Source: Mya arenaria
Lineage: Eukaryota > Mollusca > Bivalvia > Myida > Myidae
NCBI RefSeq assembly: GCF_026914265.1
Contig: NC_069125.1
Location: 9,899,117-9,963,116, forward strand
Direction: 5' to 3'
Length of the DNA: 64,000 nucleotides
Shown: piece by piece, positions 9,763 to 22,565 of the stretch
Layout: each line of letters starts with the position of its first letter
Numbering within the stretch: the first letter of the stretch is position 1
Made by a program: the position numbers and the translations under genes
Notes under the pieces: model-generated
The model's database searches: none
The model's input: the letters and a program-made list of their open reading frames with translations, nothing else
Told to the model about the DNA's origin: nothing

Positions 9763-12700
9763 TCAGTTGACGACCGTCAGGACTTTCTTCTCTATCTGTT
9801 TTGCCACGTCCACTTTCTTGATTGATTTGAGCGTCCGCACGAGGGCGTTGACGGACGTCACCTTACTGAGCGACTTCCACTTGTCCAGGGACCGCAGCGC
9901 CATCTGCTCGCTCGGTGGGTGCACGCTCTTGAAATCCATGTCCAATACTGGAAAAAACATCTCAACAATGATAAAACTGTACTCATCAAAAAATGTCACA
10001 CAAAGAAGATTTGAATGCGTCTTTGTTTGAAATTCACGTATAGCCTTGAGCTGATGTAAAATAGTTTCAACGCCATGGCCGTCTGCTTTAGTAGGTTTAT
10101 AATACACATAATAACGTTGTAATCCAATGTTTAGAAATGTCACATTTTTTAATCTAAGTCTTTGTCTTTGGCACCCGAAGTCCTTGAGGCCCGAACAGCT
10201 TACCGTAGGAATTAAAGTTAATAATATACAATATAATAAAGAACCATGTATAACGTACGTTCGAGGTCCTGGTTTCGCATGTAGGGGTTACGGGGTGGGT
10301 TAAAGGGCAGTTGTTGATACATTTTGTCCCAGTCCCGACCCACTCCAGCTGCAGCGACGTCAATCGCTTCACGTAACGTGTCTGAAACGTTCAAGGCGTG
10401 AAATGGTCATTTAAACATTGTTTGAATGATGAAAAAGACAGGAACATAATTAAATTTACTCACATCAAAGTGCAAAAAAGCACTATTTTGATAAAGTGCG
10501 TGCAACACAATGTACGATTTAACCTTTGGTAACTTATATCAAGATATGCATGTCTGGTATTCAATATTGGTCTTTATTGGATCCAAGAACGATGTAGCTA
10601 ATCGGATTACTTGTTATAAATAACTGACCTATAGAGTGAAGGAAGTCAATAATGTATGATCATAAGATAAACATAAGTTGAAAATTGAATACCAACCATG
10701 AGCGTATCTAAAAAAAATATAAAAAAAGGTTCTAAAGCATGGTCATTTTTTTCTTATTTGAGATAAATGGAACACAGTTCGTGCTTTATTTCCAAATTCG
10801 CAACTGTCAAAGTGGCCTAAAATGGCTATATGTGTTAAGAAGTCTATACTACAGAAACTATAGGAGAAGAATGCACCACCAGGGGAGGGTTTTCCATCAC
10901 TGCCTCATAGCCGAATACTATATATGTTTGCAAATGAACTTTGCATTTTAAGGTTTTGAAGCTTCGAATTATTGTTTGCGTTTCCTGCGTCCAAATCACC
11001 AACAGTATGTTTAAAATCATTTATACCCTTGCTTTTTGTGCCTTTTCTGAAAGAATATGTTCATAAAAATAGTTCGTCAATATTCTTGAGTAAAATCATT
11101 CTAGAGAAAATAATAATATATGTACTTGAGCATTTGTTTAAACATAATTGTCTAATGCTGCATATCAATGGCCATACTTAAATATCAAAACCTCTGACAC
11201 ATAATCGGTGTGGAAACATGCTTTTATAAAGGGGAAATATATAATTGTAATATGTTTAATCCTTCTTTGCTGAAATGTGGTAAAATGAGTTGTGTTTAAG
11301 ATTTGACCTACGAGGGAATATTCGTGATATTTGGGGCTGGCCTTTTAACCCAATTTAATTATAACCGGGAATATTATATAACATATATGAATAGTGTTCA
11401 ATAATGAGGTCTCCTTTTCAAAACTATATCCGAATTTTAAGCTTACAGCCTTCCTGTTCCTCAGCAGGGGCCCAGTTCAATCTTTGTGGTAAATCTTACG
11501 CTTCTAATGAGGTCTCGGTAATGCACCAGTCAATTGTAACCAAGCCCCCTTCCCCCGCCCCAGGTCCGGGGAACAACTTTGACTTTCGGTCTAGCCAACC
11601 CCGGGTAAAACCCCAACTGATGGTAAAATCCCCGCCAAATGCCCCCGCACCCCAGGGACCCTAGGGAAGGCCCATTACCCGCTATATTTTGCGCGAAGAC
11701 AAAACCACCGCATTCACCCGGCACTGCGGCACTGAAAGGTAAAGGCACGGCCCATTTCCCCGGCTATCCCCGGTATACCCCTCGACCTGGGGGGGGGGCG
11801 TGGTTATAATTGACTGGTGCATAACATCCGTAAAGTTACGGACAGAATCTATGCAATAAATGTCCTTATGATATGTTTATTGAAACGTAGTTTCGCCAAA
11901 AACGGAGTTACGCGTAAAAAGTTATGATCTAAGCCTTTCGATCTTTATTGAAAAGAGGCCCACCTGGCACTTTGGTTGCAAAGATATGCGCGTGATTTAG
12001 AACAAAGTGGAAAAACTTCAATCATATGATACGGTTTTACTTAACTTTAACGGCATCATTTGCTGTGCATCAAGGCTAAATATATAGAAATCTCGTCGCG
12101 ATTTGGTATTTAATTCAACAAACAAATACAGATTTTCAATAGCAAACAAGGAAGTTTTCGGTTTAAAAGTTCGATTTAAGCTTATCTGTAAATTGTGTAT
12201 GAATAAGACGACATTGGATGAATGGATTATTAATTATTGTAAGAACACCCCAGATGTGACATCAATGTTTCACAATGCCAGGCCACTCTGAGATTACTGG
12301 AAGAGCATTCCATCGTGATACACCTTCCAGCACGTAAGAGCAATCCACTATAATCGCGCTCTTATCGAAATAATTACAAATTCTATTTTCTTAAGGATTT
12401 CGCATGCCAATATTGGTTTAATTATCAAGAAAATTAGAAAGTACAATCACACATTGTATCCTTATATATGTGAAATTCTATATTTCTGAGATTTCACGCA
12501 TTCAGTTAATCTGACAGGCATTGTTTTGCCAACTTCAAATTCTTTAATGCTCAAAAACATTCCTTTATGTTTCTTAAAGCTGCACTCTCACAGATTGAAC
12601 GTTTTGACAACTTTTTTTTTAATTTTTTGTCTTGGAACTAGCCAATTTTTGCGAAAATCCATGGAAACCAGTTAAATAAGACTGTTGACAAAAAAAGAGA

Positions 12701-15700
12701 TCGCAGATTTTTATAATCAAGTTCAAAAATTGATGTTTTATGCATTTTTCTTAAACCGTTAGGCCATAAAACATTAATTTTCGAACGGAAATATGAAAAT
12801 CTACGATCTGATTTTTTGTCAGCAATCTTGTATCATGAATTTGCAGATATTTACGCAAAAGTTTGCTCGTTCCAAGACAAAACATTAAAAAGTTCTAAAC
12901 ATGGTAATTCTGTGAGAGTGCAGCTTTAAACTAGTGCACACAACAGTCGGATGAGTGAGAAAAATAGTTATTCCTCTATCTAGTGAGGTTCAAGACATGC
13001 CAGAAATAGTTTATTGTCCAAATCTATAAACTTTTATTTTATTTATTTTTTGTGCAGTAATATGACGTCACTATAAACGTTTCTAAAGATGACTTCGTTT
13101 GTAAAAAGGTTGTAAAACACTACTAGTACGGGTAAGTGTATATGTGGGCTACTTTTTGTGAACTACGTCATCCAGGTATGTGTACATGCGCTACATTGTA
13201 CACGTTTGATATGACAAGGTGTAGATGTGGGCTACTTTTTGTGCTCTACGTCATCCAGGGCTATATCCATTCACCAAATTGTACACGTTTGCTTCTTGTT
13301 GTGCACAACATCAACCAGGTATGTTTACATTTACTATATTGTACCCGTTTGGAATAACAAGGTGTATATGTGGGCTACTTTTTGTGCACTACGTCATCTC
13401 GGTTTGTGTACATGCACTACATTGTACTTGTTTGGAATGACAAGGTGTACATGTGGGCTACTTTTGGTGCACTACGTCATCAAGGTATCTGTACATTCAT
13501 TACATTGGAAGTGCAAGAAAAAAAAAGTGATTTATACGAGTAAGCCGGTAGCATCGAGCATACACGAACAAGTTTAAAGTGAAAGTCGCAAACGATTTTC
13601 AAACTCATCTCCAACGTTACAAATACGTGTAGCTACACGTGGACATATACACACGTACAAGTACACGTATAGAGCTACACATGGACATTTACACACGTAC
13701 AGGTACACGTCACGTTTCGCAACATCTGTATAATCAGATTTTTTGCACGGACTGGAGAAGAAAAACTTTGATATAAGAAAGTACACATTATTTATCATAA
13801 GTGTCCTACTGATTAGCAGCATGTTTTAACAAAAACTATATAAGTTTCGATTAAAATAGTGATTCCAAAAAAATACACACTGATTTTTTTTATTAAAAAT
13901 ACCCATGCATATAAGTGTGTCTATATAGTGAAAGAAATGTCAGTTAAAGTTATATTAAAGGGAAGATGATCAGAACTACAAGACTGCTATAACACTACCT
14001 AGGGTCAGGAGAAAATATATATATGCATGTACATTATTAGAATACAGAGTCCTTGTGCATATATGAGGTACCTTGGTTGCTCCTCGACCTCTTCAAAGAA
14101 CCTGTATAAATGGTACATGCCGAACAAAGTTATATTTAGACTATGTATTACAAAAGAAACTTTAAAACTTTTAAACGTTAATTAAAAAGATAACATTTGA
14201 TAGCAAATTCTTTTGTAACGTTTATTCGCAAAGAAACCATCTTATCGACGCAAGTATCGTCAGATTGTTTCATTATACCTATTTGGCAGTGTATTAGATT
14301 TCGCAAATCAAACTTTAACATGGCCCCTGATCGTTGGTTAGATGGTCCCTCATCGTTGATAAGATGGTCCCTAATCGTTGATAAGATGGCCCCTAATCTT
14401 TGATAAGATGACCCATAATCGTCGATAAGATGGCCCGTAATCGCTGATAATATGGCCCATAATCGTTGATAAGATGGTCCCTAATTGTTTATAAGATAGT
14501 CCCTAATCGTGGATAAGATGGTCCCTAATTATTGATAAGATGGTCCCTAATCGTTGATAATATGGTCCCTAATTGTTGATAAAATGGTCCCTAATCGTTG
14601 ATAAGATGGTCCCTAATTGGTGATAAGATGGTCCCTTATCGTGGATAAGGTGGTCCCTAATTGTTGATAAGATGGTCCCTAATCGTGGATAAGGTGGCCC
14701 CTAATTGTTGATAAGATGGCCCCTAATCGTTGATAAGATGGTCCCTAATTGTTGATAAGATGGTCCCTAATCGTGGATAAGATGGTCCCTAATTGTTGAT
14801 AAGATGGCCCATAATCGTTGATAAGATGGCCCCTAATTGTTGATAATATGGCCCATAATCGTTGATAAGGTGGTCCCTATTCGTTGATAAGATGGTCCCT
14901 AATCGTTGATAAGGTGGCCCCTATTCGTTGATAAGATGGTCCCTAATCGTTGATAAGGTGGCCCCTATTCGTTAAAAAGATGGTCCCTAATCGTTAATAA
15001 AATGGTCCGTGATCGTTGATAAGATGGCCCCAATCTTTTTTCCCCAGGTTTCGGTCATTTTTTTTAAAAGACAGATGTCTCGTGTATTTTGTTGTATCAT
15101 ATGATAATCTTTGCAAAATGAAACTATGAAAATGGTTGGCGAATCTGATTGTACATGTATGTAAACTTCTTAAAGAAAACACTAATTCAAATGTACCAAC
15201 CTCTATAGTCAATTTTCTCCCCCGGGAGATAACCCTCGAAGAAGATTTTCTTCACGGTGGCCGGGTGGCTCTTCACGTAGATGATACGCTTGAGCGCGTG
15301 TATCTTCCGGTCGAGCGTACGCACGTGATCCGCGCGCCATCGCACGTTTTCCACATGCTCCCGGGAGCGTTCACTTTCGCGAGCTGCCTTCTTCAGGTTC
15401 GTTTCATACGTGCCCTGAAATAAGAAAAAATATCATTTAAATAAGTATAATGCTAATATTTACAAAAATAATACAATAATGATGTTGTCGTTTCTTTTTC
15501 GCCGCCATTAAGAACAACGACCCCAGTTCAGTTCTGTGCTAAACACTATACATACAATACCGGCGGCAGATAAGTCGCGTGTAAACGCGGCTTCATTTCA
15601 GTTCTAAGTAAAGAAATGAAGCATGAAATGTGGGGTAATGAAGTCGATAATGTTGTAATCAAAATCAGAAAGCTGAATGGAAATACGTTAGAAATGCTCA

Positions 15701-17864
15701 ATAAACAGTTCAGAAAATGTGCAAGAAAGGGTAATTGTGGCCTTCTTCAGCAAAACCATAAAATCTGCTTGAACTTTCTTAACCGTCTTATTCCATTGTA
15801 TGAAAACAACCATTCCATTATTGTCTTCAGTTAAAGCTGTTATTATGTTTTGTCTGTGATCTTGAAACCTACACCGCTCTTTTCGTAAGACTTGCTACTA
15901 ATTTATTGATATTACGGTTAAAGCATTCCAATATTATAAAGCCTTTTTTCTTCATAAATCAAAGTATATCTTTAAAATTCACATTATATAATCATTTATC
16001 GTTTAAATGTATGCGTATCTCGTTGTCGGCGCTCCATAAAAGGATAATAGATATATTCAATTCCTTATCAATAGAGATTTCAATAGTAACATTGATACTC
16101 CACTTTGATCGGGTAGGCTAACACAGTATTTACAGAAGGGTGGCATGAAGCATATTTGATAACAGGTGAGATTTAAAGGTTTCGAAAAGGTCTTAACTCG
16201 GCTGGACTTTGACAGATCAAGATAAAAATGCTGACGAAAATCATTTTTTGTTGTCGAAATTAGTCAATAAATATCTTTTGCGGCCGATAGCAGATGTAAA
16301 GTGTGCGTTATTTTTGCATAGTTTTAAAGATAACATTACATTGATTGGATTCCTTAGAAAGGAATACGTTTTTAAGTTTTTAAATTTGATTATTTTTTTT
16401 AGAATGTATACGTTTGTTTATTTGTGAACGTATATGTTCAATGTTAATACCTATGCCCGGCTATGGAGTTCAAATAATACCTGAACCAATATGCAGATAA
16501 AATCTCAACAATTCGTTTCACCCATATTGTTTTTGTATGTTAAGAAAACAGTTGCATACCAATAATAATTATTGTATTTATTTGATATTTGTTTGAAATT
16601 CAAATATAAGCAAAAGCATGTTATTTGAAAACGATCAGGACAAGGGGCAAAGTTAATAATTTTAGATGTTCTATTACGTTATTGGCAAGAACAAGGAACG
16701 GCCCATTTTATGAACAAAATACACGTGCCGTGGACCCACCTTAAGATTATGGTACTGTTTCTGGAGGTTGTAGCGTGTCTCCTTAAGGTCCCTCTTCCCA
16801 CGCTTCATGCCCCGCAGGCGGCCCTCCAGCCGCCCTACTTCCTGTTGGAGGCGTGCCGTCCGCTCCTTTGTACCGTCGGACGGCTCTCGGACCAATGAGT
16901 GCAGCGGCCGCGCGTGAAGGCGGCTTTGAGCCTCCTCCAACTCGAGCCGCCTCTCTTCAAGAATGTTCTCAGCAATTTCTATCTTGTCCACGAAGGAAAA
17001 CTCGCGTTTTCGACAGAACTTCCGGTTTGACACCGTCCCCTGCACTTCTTGGTTCAGTTTCTTGTTATTAAAGCTCGTCCTTAAACCCTTCGCCTTATCT
17101 TCGTGAACCTTAAAGCTATGTTTGCGTAATACCTCCGCATTTCTGTTTTTCTGGCCCTCGAGACAAGCTAGTTCGATCCTGATTCTTTTTAAATAACCTT
17201 CATCAGCGCTGATCCAGCTGCGGAACGGATCACACGTGGCAATTAATGCATCAAGTGACGCGTGCATCGCACGGATAACTTGACTGTAAGAACTGATATA
17301 CTCGGTGAATCCGAGATCAAGGAATTCATGTATTGTTTCCATAGCTCCCTCGGCCTCCTGGAGACAAGCACGTATCTCAAGTTGCCATTCAGTGATACTA
17401 TTATCATACTCTCTCACACAATCCACGTCCATATCATCCAGCTCAGCAAAGAAACTGAGACAATATTTCGCCATGTAATGATTCAGCGCATCCTCAATTC
17501 GATGAAAACTTAATTCAAACAGTTCATCAAAGGCTTTAGCGCGTTCACAAACCTTCTGAAGCTGAGAAATGACGCTCACTCTACTTCCAAGAAACCCACC
17601 TTCTTGTTTAATCCTATTCAACGCTTTTTCAAAGTCACGGTAATGTCCGAAGGCGCCGCCATGGCGGCTCTTTGCGAGGTTCACAAACTCTAGCCAGTCG
17701 TCGGTGTTGTCGTCGTTGTCTAAAAGCAGCCAACGCTCCCGAAATTGCTCACATTCGCGCTCCATTCGGTACACGAGCTTCATGGCCTTCCGGCGTTCCC
17801 CCTCCAGGGAGATGGGCGCCCGTGGGGGCTGCCCCACCCTCGGGCTGCTCGACTCACTAGCCAT
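9763..17864 (-). CDS. Death-domain protein with long helical N-terminal region (four exons)
   Basis: Exons in transcript order: 17864-16740, 15414-15201, 10381-10259, 9947-9763. Donors and acceptors are GT-AG, and the phases (0, 1, 1) agree at every junction, giving 548 residues. Residues 1-375 (exon 1) are charged and mostly helical, with coiled-coil-like segments about 300-375 (ENILEERRLELEEAQSRL). Exon 2 continues a basic helix (LKKAARESERSREHVENV) and a segment FFEGYLPGEKIDYR. Residues about 447-540 form a death domain: TLREAIDVAAAGVGRDWDKM, an exon junction in the LELLDMDF part, then MALRSLDKWKSL, LVRTLKSIKKVDVAKQIE. The spaced Trp464 and Trp511 and the final hydrophobic helix are as in this fold. 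There is no signal peptide or membrane segment, so it is probably a cytoplasmic adaptor assembling by death-domain contacts. The N-terminal region is not recognised. Start chosen at the first ATG of the open frame (17864). Confidence 0.82.
11522..11821. mobile_element. TWA-targeting MITE (PIF/Harbinger-like, family P1), copy 1
   Basis: The inverted ends are TGCACCAGTCAATTGTAACC and its inverse (TTATAATTGACTGGTGCA). Both sides carry the 3-base duplication TAA (11519-11521 and 11822-11824), as made by PIF/Harbinger-type transposases. Unlike the AT-rich surroundings, the interior is GC-rich, with a run of 10 G next to the right end. It is non-coding. Confidence 0.85.
12578..12925. mobile_element. 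TTAA-targeting MITE (family T1), copy 2
   Basis: The inverted ends are AGCTGCACTCTCACAGATTG and its near-inverse, with TTAA on each side (12574-12577 and 12926-12929). The inner phrase GTCTTGGAACTAGCC appears again, inverted, near the other end. It is non-coding and lies in intron 2 of the death-domain gene. Confidence 0.88.
13130..13520. repeat. Irregular tandem repeat, about 85-90 bp unit
   Basis: Four to five diverged copies share ATGTGGGCTACTTTTTGTG, CTACGTCATCCAGG, ACATTGTACACGTTTG and TGACAAGGTGTA. One copy is partly replaced by the variant GCTTCTTGTTGTGCACAAC. Short frames across it are products of the repeat. Confidence 0.8.
13620..13730. repeat. Palindrome-containing 50-bp-scale duplication
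   Basis: ACGTGTAGCTACACGT at 13625-13640 is a perfect 16-base palindrome. The following stretch (GGACATATACACACGTACAA then GTACACGT) is repeated once with changes by about 13715. The DNA alternates TACACGT and ACGTGTA motifs and could form a cruciform. Confidence 0.65.
14318..15036. repeat. 22-bp minisatellite, about 32 copies
   Basis: The unit reads GATAAGATGGTCCCTAATCG plus TT. Copies vary between GGTCCC, GGCCCC and GGCCCATA, and between AATCGTT, AATTGTT and AATCGTG. It lies at the acceptor-distal end of intron 2, ending about 165 bp from exon 2 of the death-domain gene. Confidence 0.92.
15415..16739 (-). other. Intron 1 of the death-domain gene
   Basis: This 1.3 kb intron has a GTGGGT donor next to 16740 and a TTATTTCAG acceptor next to 15414. 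No repeats or further exons were recognised; short open frames here look accidental. Confidence 0.7.
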
Positions 17865-17879
17865 TATGTCTTGTATTCA

Positions 17880-19249
17880 CGAGTAAACACACTTAAGTCG
17901 TTAGAATTATCATTATCCTTATGTTCTCATTGATTTCTATTCCAACCTTAACATCCAGACAACACCAACTGGTAATTGTTTTTTAAATGAATTAATTGTT
18001 TTTCTTATCACATATTTTTCCAGTTCTCAGTAAAAAAAATACTTGTATCCAAAGTGTATATTTAAATTTATGCTTGGTTACAGTTATGTTTGCATTTTTT
18101 CAGTAGGTATATCCAGTTCATTCTTTAGTTATTTTCAATATTTTAGGTCAATTGGTAAGTGAATTACCAACAACGATAACGCTACGAATATGATTTTGAA
18201 AACTGATTTAACTAGGTAAATTATCCTTGTGTGTTTCAAATTGTCGGCCCACTCCCAAATGATAATTAGTACGCGAAATACTCCGGGATATATGAAGTAT
18301 AGGTTAACAAATACCTCATAGTTGTTAAGTAGCAAGCTATATAGATCTTAACAGAATATCAGTATGTTAACACTGTCGAGGCGATAAACAAAGAAGCTTT
18401 GAAGCAATCAGTTGAAATGAATTGTATTGAATAAATATTTGTGATGAAAGATAAACCCCCGATCCAACATTTGCATGCACCGACACTTTGAGACGCGCAG
18501 CGGTCGCCAAGTTATTAATCATTGTTCTTTTTTTCAAATCTCAGCCAGCGTTCTTGTATTATCAAAAGCTTAGCTGTAATCCACGAACATCTCTAATGCA
18601 TGCTTTCAAATGCTTATGTGCAATCAATAAACTTCTTGTTAATTAATGCAATTCCATCGCTCCGATATGAATAAAAATTATCAATGAAGATGACATACTA
18701 TTTAAAATCAATCCATTCATAATTCGCACATTATCACTTTTTGACATCATCTAAAAGAGTGTATCAGTTATTTAAAAATCTAAGTAGAATTTTAACAACT
18801 GGTCTGCTATTCAGAAATAACAATATCGAATCAGTCTATTTGCGTTCACTGGTAGTGTAAACAGGCGAAGGCCAGGCAAAAAAAACATTATGGACACGAC
18901 AGTTTTTATATTCATTTGATAAATGCCGATGTATTTATTTATACAGTCGTATTAAATTAAATTCGTAACCTCATATCTTAAGTGAATTGCTTTGTTGGTA
19001 TGTGATTATTCATGACGCCAATTTTCGTACGAACGTAATCTTTGAATGACATTGCAGTTTGACTTTTGTGACCGAACTGAAACTACAGCAGTTAGGAAAA
19101 TGTGAACGTCTACATCTTCATGGACGAACTAAACACAGATACCTACATTCATAAACACATTTGTTATCTATTTAATGAACAATCTTAAACACATGTAACA
19201 TGTTCGTAAAGATATGAGAAAAAACACCTGAAAACCAAGCAGTAAACGT
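17880..19249. other. Unassigned DNA upstream of the death-domain gene
   Basis: This contains the expected 5' leader and promoter side of the minus-strand gene, but no convincing core promoter was found. It is otherwise AT-rich without coding signal. From about 19080 there is a decayed start of the TTCATGAACA repeat that becomes regular after 19300. Confidence 0.4.
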
Positions 19250-19640
19250 ATTCATGAACAAATCGAAAGTCTTCGTTTTCATGAACAAACTGTAACCGTG
19301 AACATTATGAAATACAAGCAGTCTTCATTTTCATGAACATATTGAAAACGCAGCAGTCTTCATTTTCATGAACATATTGAAAACGCAGCAGTCTTCATTT
19401 TCATGAACCTATTGAAAACGCAACAGTCTTCATTTTCATGAACAAACTGAAAATGCAAAAAGTCTTCATTTTCATGAACAAATTGAAAACGTAGCAGTCT
19501 TCATTTTCATGAACATATTGAAAATACAGGATTCTTCATTTTCATGAACACATTGAAAAGCAAACAGTCTTCATTTTCATTTTTATGAACATATTGAAAA
19601 CACGGCAGTGTTCATGTTCATGAACAAACCGTTAACGCGT
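19250..19640. repeat. 35-bp tandem repeat, about 9-10 copies
   Basis: The unit is GTCTTCATTTTCATGAACAT plus ATTGAAAACGCAGCA; consecutive GTCTTC starts at 19321 and 19356 give the 35-bp period. The edges decay gradually on both sides, one copy has an extra TTTTCAT, and the best-preserved copies are central. Confidence 0.88.
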
Positions 19641-19732
19641 TGGATTGCACGTTCATGGCCAAACTTGATACACAGGTGTTTGTACGTTTAAGAAGACGAA
19701 AAGAGGTAAGAGTCTGAATGATTGAAAACAGA

Positions 19733-20755
19733 CTCTACATATTAGCTCTACATATTAGCTCTACATATTAGCTCTACATATTAGCTCTACATATTAGCTC
19801 TCCATATTAGCTCTACATATTAGCTCTCCATATTAGCTCTCCATATTAGCTCTACATATTAGCTCTCCATATTAGCTCTCCATATTAGCTCTACATATTA
19901 GCTCTACATATTAGCTCTCCATATTAGCTCTCCATATTAGCTCTACATATTAGCTCTACATATTAGCTCTACATATTAGCTCTACATATTAGCTCTACAT
20001 ATTAGCTCTCCATATTAGCTCTACATATTAGCTCTCCATATTAGCTCTACATATTAGCTCTACATATTAGCTCTACATATTAGCTCTCCATATTAGCTCT
20101 ACATATTAGCTCTTCATATTAGCTCTACATATTAGCTCTCCATATTAGCTCTACATATTAGCTCTTCATATTAGCTCTTCATATTAGCTCTACATATTAG
20201 CTCTCCATATTAGCTCTACATATTAGCTCTTCATATTAGCTCTACATATTAGCTCTCCATATTAGCTCTACATATTAGCTCTTCATATTAGCTCTACATA
20301 TTAGCTCTTCATATTAGCTCTACATATAAGCTCTTCATATTAGCTCTACATATTAGCTCTCCATATTAACTCTACATATTAGCTCTTCATATTAGCTCTA
20401 CATATTAGCTCTACATATTAGCTCTCCATATTAGCTCTACATATTAGCTCTACATATTAGCTCTACATATTAGCTCTCCATATTAGCTCTCCATATTAGC
20501 TCTACATATTAGCTCTCCATATTAGCTCTCCATATTAGCTCTACATATTAGCTCTCCATATTAGCTCTACATATTAGCTCTACATATTAGCTCTCCATAT
20601 TAGCTCTACATATTAGCTCTACATATTAGCTCTACATATTAGCTCTACATATTAGCTCTCCATATTAGCTCTCCATATTAGCTCTACATATTAGCTCTAC
20701 ATATTAGCTCTACATATTAGCTCTACATATTAGCTCTACATATTAGCTCTACATA
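19733..20755. repeat. 14-bp satellite-like array, about 73 copies
   Basis: The unit is CTCTACATATTAG plus C (14 bp), running nearly perfectly for about 1.02 kb. Nearly all variation is at one base (CTCTA, CTCTC or CTCTT before CATATTAG). The T form occurs only in the middle, about 20110-20395. Confidence 0.95.
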
Positions 20756-21002
20756 AAAATATAAATGTGTTAAGCGCAGGGAGATTTCTTGAACGTGTAA
20801 GAACCGAACAATTTTAGGTGATACCTTTTATATAAAGACAAAGTCTGTAGAAAGTTGTATATCAAGAAAAGGTTAGAAGAGACCGCCATTATATTTGATT
20901 TTATCCGCCGCTCTTGTAAATCAATGTAACCGCGATCCAGGACAGTGGCGGAATCGAATAACATTAAAGGGACACACAGTCACTTGTTGAGATCTGACAA
21001 CT

Positions 21003-22565
21003 ACGGTATAGGCCGTATAAACCGCGACTTTTGGCCGTGTAAGCCACGGCTTTATATCGTTTATGTCGGGGCTAAAAGCCGTGTAGTAAACGGCCGAGGT
21101 TTCAGACCGTGAAGTAAACGACCGCGGTGGTAGGCCGTCTACATCGTGAAGTCGTGTAGTGAACTGCTTTATATCGTGTAGGCCGCGGCTTTATATCGTG
21201 TAGGCCGCGGCTTTATATCGTGTAAGCCACAACTTTAGATCGTGTAGGCCACAGTTTTAGATCGTGTAGGCCACAGCTTTAGATCGTGTAGGCCACGGCT
21301 TTAGATCGTGTAGGCCACGGCTTTAGATCGTGTAGGCCACGGCTTTAGATCGTGTAGGCCACGGCTTTAGATCGTGTAGGCCACGGCTTTAGATCGTGTA
21401 GGCCACGGCTTTAGATCGTGTAGGCCACGGCTTTAGATCGTGTAGGCCATGGCTTTAGATCGTGTAGGCCACGGCTTTAGATCGTGTAGGCCACAGCTTT
21501 AGATCGTGTAGGCAACAGCTTTAGATCGTGTAGGCCACAGCTTTAGATCGTGTAGGCCACAGCTTTAGATCGTGTAGGCCACGGCTATACATCGTGTAGG
21601 CCACAGCTTTAGATCGTGTAGGCCACAGCTTTAGATCGTGTAGGCCAACAGCTTCATATCGTGTAGGCCACGGCTTTAGATCGTGTAGGCCACAGCTTTA
21701 TATCGTGTATGCCACTGCTTTAGATCGTGTAGGCCACAGCTTTAGATCGTGTATGCCACGGCTTTAGATCGTGTAGGCCACGGCTTTAGATCGTGTAGGC
21801 CACAGCTTCATATCGTGTAGGCCACGGCTTTAGATGGTGTAGGCCACGGCTTTAGATCGTGTAGGCCACGGCTTTAGATCGTGTATGCCACTGCTTCAGA
21901 TCGTGTAGGCCACGGCTTTAGATCGTGTATGCCACGGCTTTAGATCGTGTAGGCCACGGCTTTAGATCGTGTAGGCCACGGCTTTAGATCGTGTAGGCCA
22001 CAGCTTTAGATCGTGTAGGCCACGGCTTTAGATCGTGTAGGCCACGGCTTTAGATCGTGTAGGCCACGGCTTTAGATCGTGTAGGCCATGGCTTTAGATC
22101 GTGTAGGCCATGGCTTTAGATCGTCTAGGCCACGGCCTTAGATATTGAAGGCCACGGCTTTAGATCGTATAGACCGTGGTTTTGAATCGTGTAGGCCACG
22201 GCTTTAGTTCGTGTAAGCAAAGGCTTTAGAACATGTAGGCCACGGCATTACACGGCTTTAGACCGTGTGATGAACTGCTTTATATCATGTAGGCCACGGC
22301 TTAAGATCGTGAAGGCAACGACTTCAGGTCGTGTAGGCCACGGCTTTAGATCGAGTAGGCCACAACTTTAGATCGTGTAGGCCACAACTTTAGATCGTGT
22401 AGGCCACGGCTTTAGATCGTGTAGGCCACGGCTTTATATCGTGTAGGCCACAGCTTTAGATCGTGTAAGCCACAACTTTAGATCGTGTAGGCCACGGCTT
22501 TATATCGTGTAGGCCACGGCTTTAGATCGTGTAGGCCACGGCTTTAGATCGTGAAGGTAGCAGTA
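21003..22565. repeat. 22-bp GC-rich minisatellite, about 65-70 copies
   Basis: The unit is TTTAGATCGTGTAGGCCACG plus GC. The left edge (21003-21180) consists of diverged relatives (GGCCGTATAAACCGCG, GTAGTAAACGGCCG), the centre is homogeneous, and the right edge decays again. Frequent variants are CACAGC or CATGGC for CACGGC, and TATATCG for TAGATCG. Each unit has at least one CpG, unusual for this AT-rich region. Confidence 0.95.

Larger units (their letters stand above)
10382..15200 (-). other. Intron 2 of the death-domain gene (4.8 kb, repeat-laden)
   Basis: The intron carries a TWA-type MITE (11522-11821), a TTAA-type MITE (12578-12925), an approximately 88-bp repeat cluster (13130-13520), palindromic DNA (13620-13730) and a 22-bp minisatellite (14318-15036). 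No additional exon was recognised. The remaining sequence is AT-rich and featureless. Confidence 0.7.
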
